Shown: in pieces, positions 49,823-61,190 of the stretch
Numbering within the stretch: position 1 is the stretch's first letter
How the letters are laid out: each line of letters opens with the position of its first letter
Origin: Hansfordia pulvinata
Lineage: Eukaryota; Ascomycota; Sordariomycetes; Xylariales
Assembly: GCA_006538405.1 (NCBI GenBank)
Contig: BJKQ01000006.1
Coordinates: 1,201,001 to 1,265,000 of the forward strand
Direction of reading: 5' to 3'
Length of the DNA: 64,000 nt
Made by a program: the position numbers and the translations under genes
Notes under the pieces: generated by a model
What the model was told of the DNA's origin: nothing
Databases searched by the model: none
The model's input: the letters and a program-made list of their open reading frames with translations, nothing else

Positions 49823-52635
49823 GGAACGATATCACGTTGCAACCGAAAGCCTTTTTCCAGAAAGGGGACTAAGCTCGATGAGAAGCCAATTCCGCGGCCG
49901 CCCACGCAGATACAACCCGATCATCGACAACCCTCGTCCTAGCAGCCACGATTACAAGCATTCAGCATACAGTCACCGTCAGCATCGTTATGCATTTCCG
50001 TCCTTTCGTCCGAACATATCCCGATTTAAGCGGAAACTCGGGTCAACACAGCGGCTTGCTCACGGCAATCTGGGGCTTCTGGGAGTACAAACCAGGGTCA
50101 CTTGACGACAGAACATGTCAAGCATATTGACGACGATCTTTGAATCGTGGCGAGCGAAAGAAAGCGACCGCTTTCTCGACGTGGTAGCCCTGCGTGTGTT
50201 GGCAGCAGCTAAGAAGCGACCAGGTGAGGGCTTGTCGAGGAGCTCTCCGCACGTCACAGAGTCATAATTTGGCGCAATCACTCCAGCATAGCTAGTGGCG
50301 TTGAATTCATTGGGCTTTTTCCAATTTAATAGCGATTCAATACATTTGGCATGATTGTCTCGTGGAGTGCTTGGGTGTGTGTCGTGAAGTTCACTTTTGC
50401 GTCTGTCTGGAGATCCGAGTGTAGATTGTGCATCAGTGAGAAGATGGTTCCGGAGTACCTTTCCTATGAAGTTGACCGATCAAGATTGGGAACCGCGCCT
50501 GAGGTAGACAAGAGACCAACCCTTGTGCGCTGCCTACCATGTACGCGTATTGCGTGGTTTCTATGCATTGGGCTCCCAGATTCAGTCACGCTGATCGTTC
50601 AGCCCTCTTGTCCATGTAGATTAGAGGGCGTATATCCATGGCCCACCTTCAGGGATTGGGCAGCGTACGAGAACTCGTATGGGCCTGTCAGCATCTTAAA
50701 CCCCGAGCCATGGTGTGTCATGTGCGACTGGGTCGCAGCCTGCTCGGCTGCTGTTGGGAAGAATTGGGCGGGAACGCGAGATCCAGACAAGGCTGACTAC
50801 ATCGGGCGAATGTATGTGTGTGCTCCGCAGCGTATACATGCCGTCGTGTATTCCCGACTCAATTGATAGACACCTACAGTACTACATGAATGGAGTCCTG
50901 CCGTGTTAAGGGTGCGAGCCAAGAGAGGTGCGCCTGCATGTAAGTTGTCTTTGGAATCGGCGACTTATCTCGAAGTCGACCAAATGTATTGGTTATACTG
51001 AGCTGCGTTCATGCCCTCGTCCGGTTACATTGCAGTGGCCGTGCACCCTTGGGCGGGCGTCGGTTATCGGACTCGGATGCAATGTCAGGCATTCCACGAC
51101 ATTGGACAGATCTAGTAGTGAGCCCTGGAAGCGGTCGATACCTACTAATTACATGTTCACACCGCAGATTGGCGAACGTGCCTGAGACAACCTAAGTGCA
51201 GTCGAGTTCTTGATGGGCAGGAGCGGCAGGTCAGCCCTCCTTGAACGCCATGCCAGCCATCTGCTTGGACGGGATAACGGGTCTAATTTCGCAATCTGGA
51301 AGCGGAGAAGAGGGGCATGAACAACAACAAACCACAGCATCCACCGTGCCATGGCTTCAAGGTAGAATTGGGCAGATGCGGCTCGACTATCCAAGGTGCC
51401 TACCTGATTCAACAGTTTGGCGATCGCTTCTATCGATGCTGATCTATCCGGTGAGCTTTCTCGGACTCGCCTAGGTCTGTCTGTAGGCGTTCATTGACCT
51501 CGAATCAACCTAATAGATTCAGTGTGGTCCATTGCTCTCCGATTAGGTGGGATGAGATGTCCTTTGTTATGCACGCGGTTCCTGGCAGCGGGGGTGTCAG
51601 ACTTGACCCGCCCGAGGAGAGGCGCAAGTACCGTAACCAACCAGATTACCGTTACAACCGGCACCGTTCCTGAGGTCGAGACGGAACCCCACCTTACCTC
51701 ACCTCACCCACACCTTCGATCGAGGTCGTCGACTGTGCTCACAAAAGTATCTGTACTTGAGCTTGTAGGTACTCCGCCTCAGCGTCTGCGGGCCTGGAGG
51801 GCCTGTACACGCCGCGCCATTCACAATGCCGAACCCTTTGAAACTGCTGGCCTGGAGGACTAGGTACGAACTGCCTCATGCCTGTGTAGTACCTAGAACT
51901 TCGCGTCCTCTCTGAGATACCTGCACCCCGAGACCGCCCGCCTGTGCGCTGAGAGTTTCCCATGGATGCCTCCACATAAACACCAATTTACATCCACTTA
52001 ACCACCCACTCCCACTCCCGCCCTCACCCTCGCCCTCCCAGCCATAATAATACTTAGACACGCGGGCACCCTCTCAATCCCACTCACGCCCAGCTCTCGC
52101 TCGCTCTGTATCTGCGGCCGACTCTGCTACTGTCGCTGCCGCTGCTGCTTCCGCCGCCGCCGCCGCCGCCGCGCCATCCACCCCCGGTTGCGAACAAGCC
52201 ACACCCCGATACCGTCTCCTGGATTGCCCAGTTCTCATATCGCTCCCCTGACCGCCACTAGGCACTCGCACGTACTTGGAGACGGACCCCTCGCCGGCGA
52301 TTGACTGATCCCATCCCGCTCGCCTCGCGCCAGAGAAAAAGCAAAGCCCTCTGACTCGACAGGCGGCGACATTCCACCCCTCACCCGTCTCGTCATCTCT
52401 GGTCTGGAAGCCGTCCGACTAGTCGGCTCGCCCGCGCCCGGTCGCCTTTGTTGTCGACGCCGTCGCCACCACGGCCGCCCGCCTCCTCTGACGGCACTTG
52501 CCAAGTCTCCGCGGAACATGATATCGCCTTGATCGAAACGGTGCTCTATTGTCCCCGTGTGGCTGCTTCGCGCACGTCTCTTCCGCCTCTCTGCCTCTCC
52601 CTCATTTCGTTCGCGTCGCCCTCATATCGCCCACC
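49823..52635. other. Intergenic and long upstream region of kinesin
   Basis: About 2.8 kb without a convincing gene. A 171-codon frame starting with ATG at 50351 is Cys/Trp-rich but has no signal peptide or motif. GCCGCC trinucleotide repeats lie near 52142-52170. The last several hundred bases are C-rich, leader-like sequence preceding the kinesin ATG. Confidence 0.45.
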
Positions 52636-55540
52636 ATGAGCGCCAACAGCATCAAGGTCGTCGCCCGATTCCGACCTCAAAACAAGGTCGAGTTGGCATC
52701 GGGCGGCCAGCCTATCGTCAGTTTCGAGGGTGATGACTCCTGTAAAATCGACGTATGTCCTCACAATGCCTCCGCCCCGATCTGCTCCGACCCTCAGCTA
52801 ACAAACCTCATGGTGCAGTCCTCAGAGGCCGCCGGCAGCTTCACCTTCGACCGTGTCTTTGACATGCAAGGCCGCCAGGCCGACATATTCGACTACTCCA
52901 TCCGCCCGACGGTCGATGACATCCTCAATGGCTACAACGGAACTGTTTTCGCTTACGGTCAGACCGGTGCCGGAAAATCGTACACCATGATGGGAACCAG
53001 CATAGAGGACGACGAGGGCAAAGGTGTCACGCCACGCATCATTGAACAGATCTTCAGCAGCATCATGGCCAGTCCACCAACTATCGAGTACACCGTCCGC
53101 GTCAGTTACATGGAAATCTACATGGAACGCATTCGCGACCTGCTTGCACCCCAAAACGACAACTTGCCCGTCCACGAAGAACGCAACCGCGGCGTCTATG
53201 TCAAGGGTCTCCTCGAGATCTACGTTTCTTCCGTCGAGGAGGTCTTCGAGGTAATGAAGCGCGGAGGCAACGCCCGCTCTGTCGCCGCCACCAACATGAA
53301 CCAGGAGTCTTCTCGTTCCCACTCCATCTTCGTCATTACTGTGACGCAGAAAAATATGGAGACAGGCTCCTCGAAAAGCGGCCAGCTCTTCCTCGTCGAT
53401 TTGGCCGGTAGCGAGAAGGTTGGCAAGACCGGCGCCAGCGGCCAGACCCTCGAGGAGGCGAAGAAGATCAACAAGAGTCTGAGTGCTCTTGGTATGGTCA
53501 TCAACGCCCTGACAGACGGCCGCTCTTCTCACGTTCCGTACCGTGACTCTAAGCTCACAAGAATTTTGCAAGAGTCCCTCGGTGGTAACAGTCGCACAAC
53601 TCTGATCGTCAACTGTTCCCCAGTAGTTACAACGATGCCGAAACCGTCAGCACCCTTCGCTTCGGTATGCGCGCAAAGTCTATCAAGAACAAGGCCAAGG
53701 TCAACGCAGAACTCAGCCCGGCCGAACTCAAGGCCATGCTCGCCAAGGCGAAGTCCAACATTACAAACTTTGAGAGTTACGTCTCCAGCCTTGAGGGCGA
53801 GATTCAAATGTGGCGTGCCGGAGAATCTGTGCCCAAAGACCGCTGGGTTGCTCCCATGTCTGCCGATGGTTCTGCGCCTCCTAAATCAGAGCCCAAAGCG
53901 CAGCGGCCTTCGACACCCTCGCGCTTGCAGCCCGAAAGCCGTGCTGAAACCCCTGCATTGACAGAACGTGCCGGCACCCCGAGTCTTCCTCTCGATAAGG
54001 ACGAGAAGGAGGAGTTCTTGCGGAGAGAGAACGAGCTGCAAGACCAGCTGGCCGAGAAGGAATCGGCGATCGCCGCCGCCGAGAAGACGGTCCTAGAGTC
54101 CAAAGAGGAGCTGAGCTTTTTGAAGGAGCACGACAGCAAGCTTGGCAAGGACAACGAGAAACTCACAACCGAAGTCAACGAGGCGAAGATGCAGCTTGAG
54201 CGTCTCACTTTCGAAGGAAAGGAGGCTCAGATTACAATGGATGCCCTCAAGGAAGCCAACTCGGAACTCACGACAGAACTGGACGAGGTGAAACAGCAGC
54301 TTCTTGATGTGAAGATGAGCGCCAAGGAGACGGGTGCTGCTCTGGACGAAAAGGAGAAGAAGAAGGCAGAAAAGATGGCACAAATGATGGCTGGCTTTGA
54401 CTTGGGAGGCGACGTCTTTAGCGCCAACGAGCAGACCATCGCTGCTGCCATTGCGAAGGCCGAGGCTCTGTTTGAGCAAAGCTCCGCAGGTGACCCGATC
54501 CCGCCGGATGACATGCAAGACCTGAAGGCCAAGCTTGTCGAGACCCAAGGCATCATCCGTCAGGCTGAGCTCTCGCTGTACAGTGGGGTATCTGGCGACT
54601 CCGAGGCGCGCCGGAGAGTCGAGCTGGAGAGCCGCCTCGAGACTTTGCAATCAGAATACGAAGAGCTGCTCACTCGCAACCTGAGCGAGGCCGACGTTGA
54701 GGATGTCAAGGGGAGGCTCCAGAAGGCTTACTCCGACAAACAAACTACCCAGATGGAGCTCGTGGATGAGCTCAAGGCCGACATCGCCCAAAAGTCATCT
54801 GAGAATGGTCGCATGAAGACGCTGATCGACGACCTTCAAAGCCGGATCAAGTCAGGCGCAGTGGGCGCACCTGGCCTGGCCAACGGGAAGACGGTCCAGC
54901 AGCAGATAGCTGAGTTCGATGTTATGAAGAAGAGCTTGATGCGCGACCTGCAGAACCGATGCGAGCGGGTGGTCGAGCTCGAAATCTCCCTGGACGAGAC
55001 GCGGGAGCAGTACAACAATGTTCTTCGGTCATCCAACAACCGTGCTCAGCAAAAGAAGATGGCGTTCCTGGAGCGCAACCTGGAGCAACTCACCCAGGTG
55101 CAGCGCCAGCTGGTCGAGCAGAATGGCTCACTGAAGAAGGAAGTCGCCATTGCCGAGAGGAAACTCATCGCAAGAAACGAGCGCATTTCGAGCCTCGAGA
55201 GTCTGCTTCAAGACAGCCAAGAGAAGCTCACGGCTGCGAACCACAGGTGAGTATCATTGCTCAGCAATCAAGCCAGGCTGTACATCTGTGCTAACAACTC
55301 GACAGGTTCGAATCCCAGCTCACGGCCGTCAAGGAGCGGCTCGAAGCAGCCAAGGCGGGTTCCACCAGAGGGCTCAACCCAGGCCAAGGAGGTGGCTTCA
55401 GCTTTGCCAGCGCCGGCAGCCGCATTGCGAAGCCTCTGCGTGGCGGTGGTCCTGCGGGGGAAGGGCCTGCAGTGCCTACCATCTCGAGTCTGCAGAATGA
55501 AGGGGGCAACAAGAGGAGCTCCTGGTTCTTCCAGAAGTAG
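52636..55540 (+). CDS. nkin: Kinesin-1 (conventional kinesin) heavy chain (one-base frame break)
   Basis: Exons 52636-52752, 52819-55246 and 55306-55540; introns 66 nt (GTATGT, GCTAAC, GCAG; multiple of three and stop-free) and 59 nt (GTGAGT, GCTAAC, ACAG). The plus-end-directed microtubule motor carries vesicles and organelles to hyphal tips. Motor hallmarks are the P-loop GQTGAGKS (86-93), switch I region NMNQESSRSHS, switch II DLAGSEK and SKLTRILQESLGG. Then follow a long coiled-coil stalk and tail with RIAKPLRGGG, the IAK-type autoinhibitory motif, ending NKRSSWFFQK. In the motor domain the frame breaks at the C run 53618-53621: NCSP must continue as SSYNDAETVSTLRFG, in the other frame. 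Coding length is 2780, one short of 927 codons; 926 residues nearly equals Neurospora NKIN. As written, the protein would be truncated after about residue 310 plus an unrelated tail. Confidence 0.95.
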
Positions 55541-56733
55541 CTTGAGGATATTACAATGGATAAGTGCTCCTATCACGATGCAGTGGGAAATGATTAGATG
55601 AATCCAGGATCAGGCGGTGTAGACGGTCTGAAAGTCAGGTGTTTAGCCTCATGGTCTTTTTGTTTCCGGCTCTGACCATCTTATAAACTATATTATACCT
55701 CGCCGTCCGTGTCCGTTGGCTTATGACTTTGATCGGATAGCTGTTCATCTACCGTGGCGATGACTGCACGGGATGGAAGCCAGTGACTTGAAGCAGCAAA
55801 ATGAAGGCGTGTATCAGGTTATGGGAGAGGCGGTCAAGAAATGGATCTGCGGTATTACTCTGCCACGGGATGGATACCCAAGCAGGCTCAAGCGTTACAG
55901 CTCGCTCTTACCTTCAAGGGGCGAATAGGAGCATGTGAACAAGACACGGCCAACATAATGGACAAAGGTTAAGACGCAAGCTTTGATTTGTCGACCCGGA
56001 TGTGACTTCGAGACACAAGCTATCTTGAAATTACGTCGGGGCAAAGGTCTATTACATAGACCAAGCCCGACGTAGCCTCGTAGTAATAGAGGCTTCGAGA
56101 AGGGGAAGTAACATGAAGAATTTGTCGTAAGAGACTCCAGCAAGAGAGAAAAATAAAAAGGCTGTAGGTAGAAGAGTTCAATGCGCAAGAATACAGAAAA
56201 CTCAAGCCGGCGATAAAGGCATCACCAGCTCCCCCAAGGACTCCGTCTACTTGAGACTGGCCGAAAGCGCCTAATCGTCTAATCAGAAAAATGAGTCTTT
56301 TTAGAAGCCCGCCCCTAGTCCCCGGAACTGCCAAGCGCAAGAATACAGCAAACCGGCCAGAAAAAGGCCATTCCCCTGAAGTCCGTACGTGTCGTAAAAC
56401 CGAAAGGTGAAGAAGAATCCAAGAATATATAAAATAAAGGGTATAGCAGAAGATTGAAGAACAACTGAGACTGATGACACCAAGTCATCCAGGCGGTTAA
56501 AAAGAACAGGTCAAGTACCTGTGTCGCCGGGTCTCAAGGGGTATTAGAAGATTAGGTCGTAAATAACATCGGTCTGATGATTGAGGGTTTCTCGAATAGA
56601 TTTCTCTGATTCAAAGTCTCAGACAAATCCTGGATAGAATCGTCAAGAAAGCATGCTCCGCAAAGGACTTTCTGGCAATGACAGTAAAGGAAATAGCAGC
56701 TATGCCAGGCGTCGTTTCGGGTGGCCATTTCAA
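55541..56733. other. Convergent intergenic kinesin/SUN gene
   Basis: AT-richer than flanking genes (55670-55730 and 56130-56460). It should hold both 3' ends. No frame with motifs and no dispersed word. Confidence 0.5.
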
Positions 56734-58359
56734 TTAGAGCATGACACCAGCAGCAACCATGGCCACGACCAGACCGGCGATGGCAGCGCCACTGTCGCGA
56801 CGACCGGGGCTTTCGCTCTGGCTTGCCGAGGAGGAGGGCGACGCAGCACCGGCACCGGCACCAGCGCCAGAGTTGTCAGATCCGGAGCCAGTCGGAATCG
56901 GTGAGGATCCAGAAGAAATGGAGCCAGCCGAGTAGGAGTGAGTCGAGTTGGAAGTGCCGTTCTGTTGGAACAGACCACCCACAATGGTCATGGGAGAGTC
57001 GGTAGGGTATTTGGGAGAAGGCGACTTGTGGCCGTGGCCGTAGCTTGGGCTGGGTGTGTGGCTAGGAGGAGCGCTGCTGGGCGAAGACACGGGGGTCGAG
57101 GTCGAAGACGGGGTAGAAGACGAGGGCGACGTCGTCGGGTAGCTGGTAGGCGTGCTGGTAGTCGAAGGAGAGGGCGTGGGGGTAGGGGAAGGCGTCGGAG
57201 AAGGAGAAGGCGTCGGGCTCGGGGTAGACTCGGGCTTGGAAGAGGGGTAGTCATCGCCGCCAGAGCCAGTCGAGCCGTCCAAGTTGTACGCAACGATCTT
57301 AGCCTTGTGGCCGGGCTGAACCGTGACGACACAGAAGTCCGAGCCACCAGCACCCACAGCGCCGAGGTTGCTGTGAATGCCCTTGTCATCGACCGAGCAG
57401 GGAAGACCGATGCAGCCACCATCCTCGCACTCAATCTTCAGACCGTAAGTGGGCTTGGTGTTTGACAGGCTGGAAGACTGCCAGATGGGGTTGACACCAA
57501 GCTTGACGAAGGTCAGACCTCCCATCACCGTGTTGGCACCGGCGTTGTAGGGCGACCAATTTCCGACAGGCTTGCTCTCATCTCCCCAGACACAGCCCTC
57601 GTTGGAACCAACTCCCGGGGGGTTGATGTAGTAGCTGTATCTTGTTAAAAGCCAGACGCAGGCGCATTTCAGGATGCAATACTTACTGAGCAGCAGTTGA
57701 GTCCCAGTAGCTGGCGTCAGGCACCGCGATGGTAGCCACGTCGTGGACGTCAGTGGGGATCAGCATGTCCTCGTAGCCGGGCAGGACCGTCTGGCAGAAC
57801 GACACGACATCGCCGCACTTGTTGTGCACCTCGACAGCTCCGGTACCGTCCACACAGCAAGGGGCGTCGGGGAAGGTCATCTCGGGCTCGCCGTCGTCGT
57901 TGCAGTACAGACCACCGTACTATGATCGTCCGTTAGCAAAAAAAAAAAAAAAAAAGGAATCACGTGCTTTTGGATTGAACCAACCGTCGACTGAGGGAAA
58001 GTGTAGGTGGTTCCCTTCTTCCACTGAGCCATGACCTTGCCAGGAGGGCAGGCAAAGGGGCACCAGCTTCCAGACTTGCACTCCTGATCGGGAGCGAGGG
58101 CCCAGCCAGCGTTCTTGCCGCCAGGGTTGACGGCAATGAGGCCCTTGTCCGTGGGGAAAGAGCATGTCTTGCCACCGCGCTTCTCAAGCTCGCCCTCGAC
58201 GCGTGAGTTGTATCTCCAGTTGGCATGCGATTGAGTTTCGTGGGTGTGCACCAGCTTCTTGTGCAGATGGGCGTGCTTGTGCTGCGAGTGGGCGTCGGCC
58301 TGCGCGGAAAAGAGAACGGCTGCCGACCCGAAGGCGGCTTGTATCGTCGTGAACTTCAT
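56734..58359 (-). CDS. SUN-family (GH132) cell-wall beta-glucan protein, GPI-anchored
   Basis: Exons 58359-57985, 57919-57687 and 57640-56734 encode 504 residues. Introns are 65 nt (GTTGGT donor, GCTAAC, ATAG; contains an 18-base T run on the sense strand) and 46 nt (GTAAGT..ACAAG). SUN proteins (Sim1, Uth1, Nca3, Sun4) are secreted glucan-active proteins in septation and wall remodelling. The product has a signal peptide (about 1-23, MKFTTIQAAFGSAAVLFSAQ), a His-rich segment, KRGGKTCSFPTDKG after a Kex2-like KR site, then CPFACPPGKVMAQW, YGGLYCNDDGE, APCCVDGTGAVEV, YYINPPGVGSNEGCVWGDE and NWSPYNAGANTVMGGLTFVK. A long Ser/Thr/Pro repeat (SPTPSP units) follows, and a hydrophobic tail AGLVVAMVAAGVML after a small-residue region predicts a GPI anchor. 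Confidence 0.92.
57938..57955. repeat. A18 homopolymer inside SUN gene intron 1
   Basis: On the sense strand this is an 18-T tract just upstream of the GCTAAC branch site, so it doubles as an extreme polypyrimidine tract. Confidence 0.9.
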
Positions 58360-59220
58360 GATGGAAATTCCGGAGTCGTAAGTTGGGTAAAGAGTGGCTG
58401 CTTCAAGAAAGAGTCTTGATGCGAAGTAAGGCCTTGAGAAGCACACGAGTATAGCGATCTAACGCGGGGAGGATCAACGATAGACGTGACGATCAAACTC
58501 ACGGGCGCGAAAGACGCGGAATCCTCGAGGCTCCAAACTGGAGAAATGCAACAAAAGAGTGTGGACTGTGTGTTACAGGAGAACGAATGGAATAGAGGAA
58601 AAGACTCAAGGCCCAGGATCAGAGTGGGCGGCGAAAGGCGACACAGACCTCCTTGATTTGCGTGGGTGAGCGAGTGAGAGGACGACGCTCGGATTTCGCG
58701 CACGACTCGTCGACGAGATGGGAGCTCCTGGGGCGGTCCAACCCACGTTGCCCCGTCGCTCTCGCGCGCAGGTGGCGAGACGGGAGAGCGCCGAACAATC
58801 GTGCTTTGGGGGGCCGGGATGCGAAAGCAATGGCGTGCAGGCATCGCGGAGGAGACCAGTCCTCATTGGTCTGTAGCGAAGGAGTATGGAGACTGAGAGC
58901 GCAATCCCGGCCAATGGAACAGACCAGAGAGATTAGTTAGCTGTGAAAAGGAAATTGCAACGACTGCCAAGACAGCCGGAGCACCACCAAAGTAGTCGAT
59001 AGCGCACGGGGTCTCTTCCATTCTGCTGCTTCTCCTGCAGGGGGGCGGCGACGATCCCATGCAGGTACCGCGAGAAATACTGCAACGCCCCTGAATGAAC
59101 GCGATAAGGAGCGCATCTATCTACTCGTACTCTGCGATTGCGCTGGCGCCATCGAGTCGGCTGGTGTCCTTCCTGGCGCGAATGTTGGTTCTCACGCAGA
59201 TGGTGGCCGCCAGCTTTGGA

Positions 59221-59238
59221 GGGGGGGGGGGGGGGGGG
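59221..59238. repeat. G18 homopolymer
   Basis: Eighteen consecutive G preceded by TTTGGA. Length is probably unreliable. Confidence 0.9.
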
Positions 59239-61105
59239 CGATTTTGTCGGCGCAGTAGGTAAGCGACAGTCTCTACGAGTACATGTACTGCACTCGAACA
59301 GAGCGAGGTCGTGGGCGTCACTGCTGCCACCCTAATAAATCCTGGCCCAGGCCACGAAGAGAAGCTTCGAGGGTAGCCTCGGCCCGTTGGATTCGCCGCA
59401 CGGAGGGATGCAGGCTGTTCCAGAGGTTTTCAAAGATGATCTCGCTCAAGGAGTCTGTTTCATGCGTGCAGTGATGGGCACTGGCACGAGTACCAGTGGT
59501 ACCCTCCTGCGTCCTGCGCACCGCACGTGGTATCGGAATCCATCGCGACAAGATCCCTGGGCTCGGACCTTGGTTTTTGCGTCGGGCATCCTCTCCGCGG
59601 AAGTCTGGTCGAGCGCGCCGCGCCACACATGCGCGTGGCTGGCTTGCGGGCAGGCAGAGGCGCGGTCTCGGCACATGGCCTGGCCCGTATCGGTAAATCT
59701 TGCAGTCATAGCTGTCGGCCCTTTCGATTTGGTTTCGGGGTAGGGTGGACGTGGGTGGGTATAAGTCGGATGTCCTTAGGCCCTTTGCTCTTGGAAACTT
59801 GCTGCGGTGGTTCCGTGGAGCTGGAGCCACCTGGCTGGCGGGTAGCAGCGCGTCGGTGTGCGGCGGGAAGGCCCCCTCCCCTCCATCTCCATAGGTACTC
59901 GTAGTCAGTGACTGGTGATAGACAGCGCCGGGGTCGATGTGGATCTCAGCCAATGTGTGAAGTTCTCGGGAGGCTCTGACTGCGCGAGGATGCGGTGGCC
60001 CCCCTTTGAAACACTGACGACGATGATGGGGCCGGGGCGCTGGGACCCAAGGGTCAGAAGGAGGTCTGGTGTCGAGGCAGAACTCATCGTCAGTCTTTAT
60101 CGTCGTTGCTGCGGTCCGGAGATGAAAGCGGCGGATCTTGCTGATGGACACGAGTCGGTTGAAGCAGTATTCGGACGGATCATCTGGTACCCCAGATCTT
60201 CGGTACAGGCAGTCAGTGTTTTCAACCCATTGCCATATCCAACTTTGAAGTGTACTGCGCGCCGCCATCACGTCGGGAAGGTACGATCGGGCTACTGCTC
60301 CCAAGTAGCTGCCGGAAGAATAGGTATGATGTACTTCAGGTAAGAACCTAACCGAACCTGACCTGACCTTTCCAGGTTCCTTGTTTACCACATACCTAAG
60401 GTACCTACTCATTGCCTTATATCCGGTGCACGTGGTAGTCACGATGGTGTCTATTGTCAAAAGGTGTTGCCCAAAAAGAGTTCCAACCCATCTAAGATGG
60501 ATGTGGACCTGACCTTTTGTCCAACTGGTACATGTATCTACCCACCTACCTGTTGGTTTACCTAGGTACCGGGAGGGGCAGGTTGTAAACAGAATATGAG
60601 GTCTCAACTTGTCAGCCGAGACACACACAACCTTAACCACACCTACTCTGCCGACTGTGAGTACCATACAGCGCGCGGGGGGGTGGTGCAGCCAAGAATG
60701 CAGGCAGGAGTGGCAGGCCAGCAAGGGGTTTTAGATTTCAAAACGGTCAGTTAGCTTCTTTCGCGAGACCGGAATTCTAAGGGTTAAATTGGTCACCATC
60801 ATCGTTTTCAAACCCCCCGCGCGCCCTAAGGTAAGCAGACAGCAGATGGCGACACTCCTCGGGAAGGGGCTTCAGGACTGTGGTCAAGTATTAACTTTCC
60901 ATTAACTACCTTACTGTTCTCAGGTTATTGACCTCGGGAACACGAAGCACCGCCCGTCCTGAAACGTCCATTTAGATACCCAGTATACAACAAGGGTTTG
61001 CAAACAGCAAACACGAAAACTTGCGAAACGCACATCGATTCGCCTCCCCAGACTCCTCAACTCCCAATCCCACCCACGGACCCGCCACCAGAGCCGGGCT
61101 TCCTG

Positions 61106-61145
61106 CAGAGCAGAGCAGAGCAGAGCAGAGCAGAGCAGAGCAGAG
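61106..61145. repeat. (CAGAG)8 microsatellite
   Basis: Eight perfect copies ending 45 bases beyond the stop codon of the sugar transporter, so it probably lies in that gene's 3' untranslated region. Confidence 0.95.
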
Positions 61146-61190
61146 ATGCTCAGAAGACGGGAAAGCGAATGAGGCTGCAGCGAGAGACCG

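Larger units (their letters stand above)
58360..61190. other. Intergenic between SUN gene and transporter
   Basis: Promoter side of the SUN gene and 3' flank of the transporter. Holds TACGAGTA words near 59121, 59273 and 59896, AGGTACCT near 60399 and an 18-G run. A 468-codon antisense frame (59318-60724) has no motif, spans two dispersed word sites and is not called. Confidence 0.45.

Noticed and set aside
53617..53623. Programmed -1 ribosomal frameshift site in kinesin
   Set aside because: A -1 slip would restore the protein, but TTCCCCA is not an XXXYYYZ slippery heptamer and no such mechanism is known for kinesin; a missing base is simpler.
55301..55316. GGTTCGAATCC resembling a tRNA T-loop
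   Set aside because: It lies across the last kinesin intron/exon border and is fully explained by coding; no matching acceptor stem or D-arm nearby.
59318..60724. 468-codon open frame on the minus strand
   Set aside because: No motif, odd Arg/Pro/Ser-rich composition, no membrane or signal features. It spans the dispersed words and an in-frame start context is lacking; it is probably a chance frame in GC-rich DNA.
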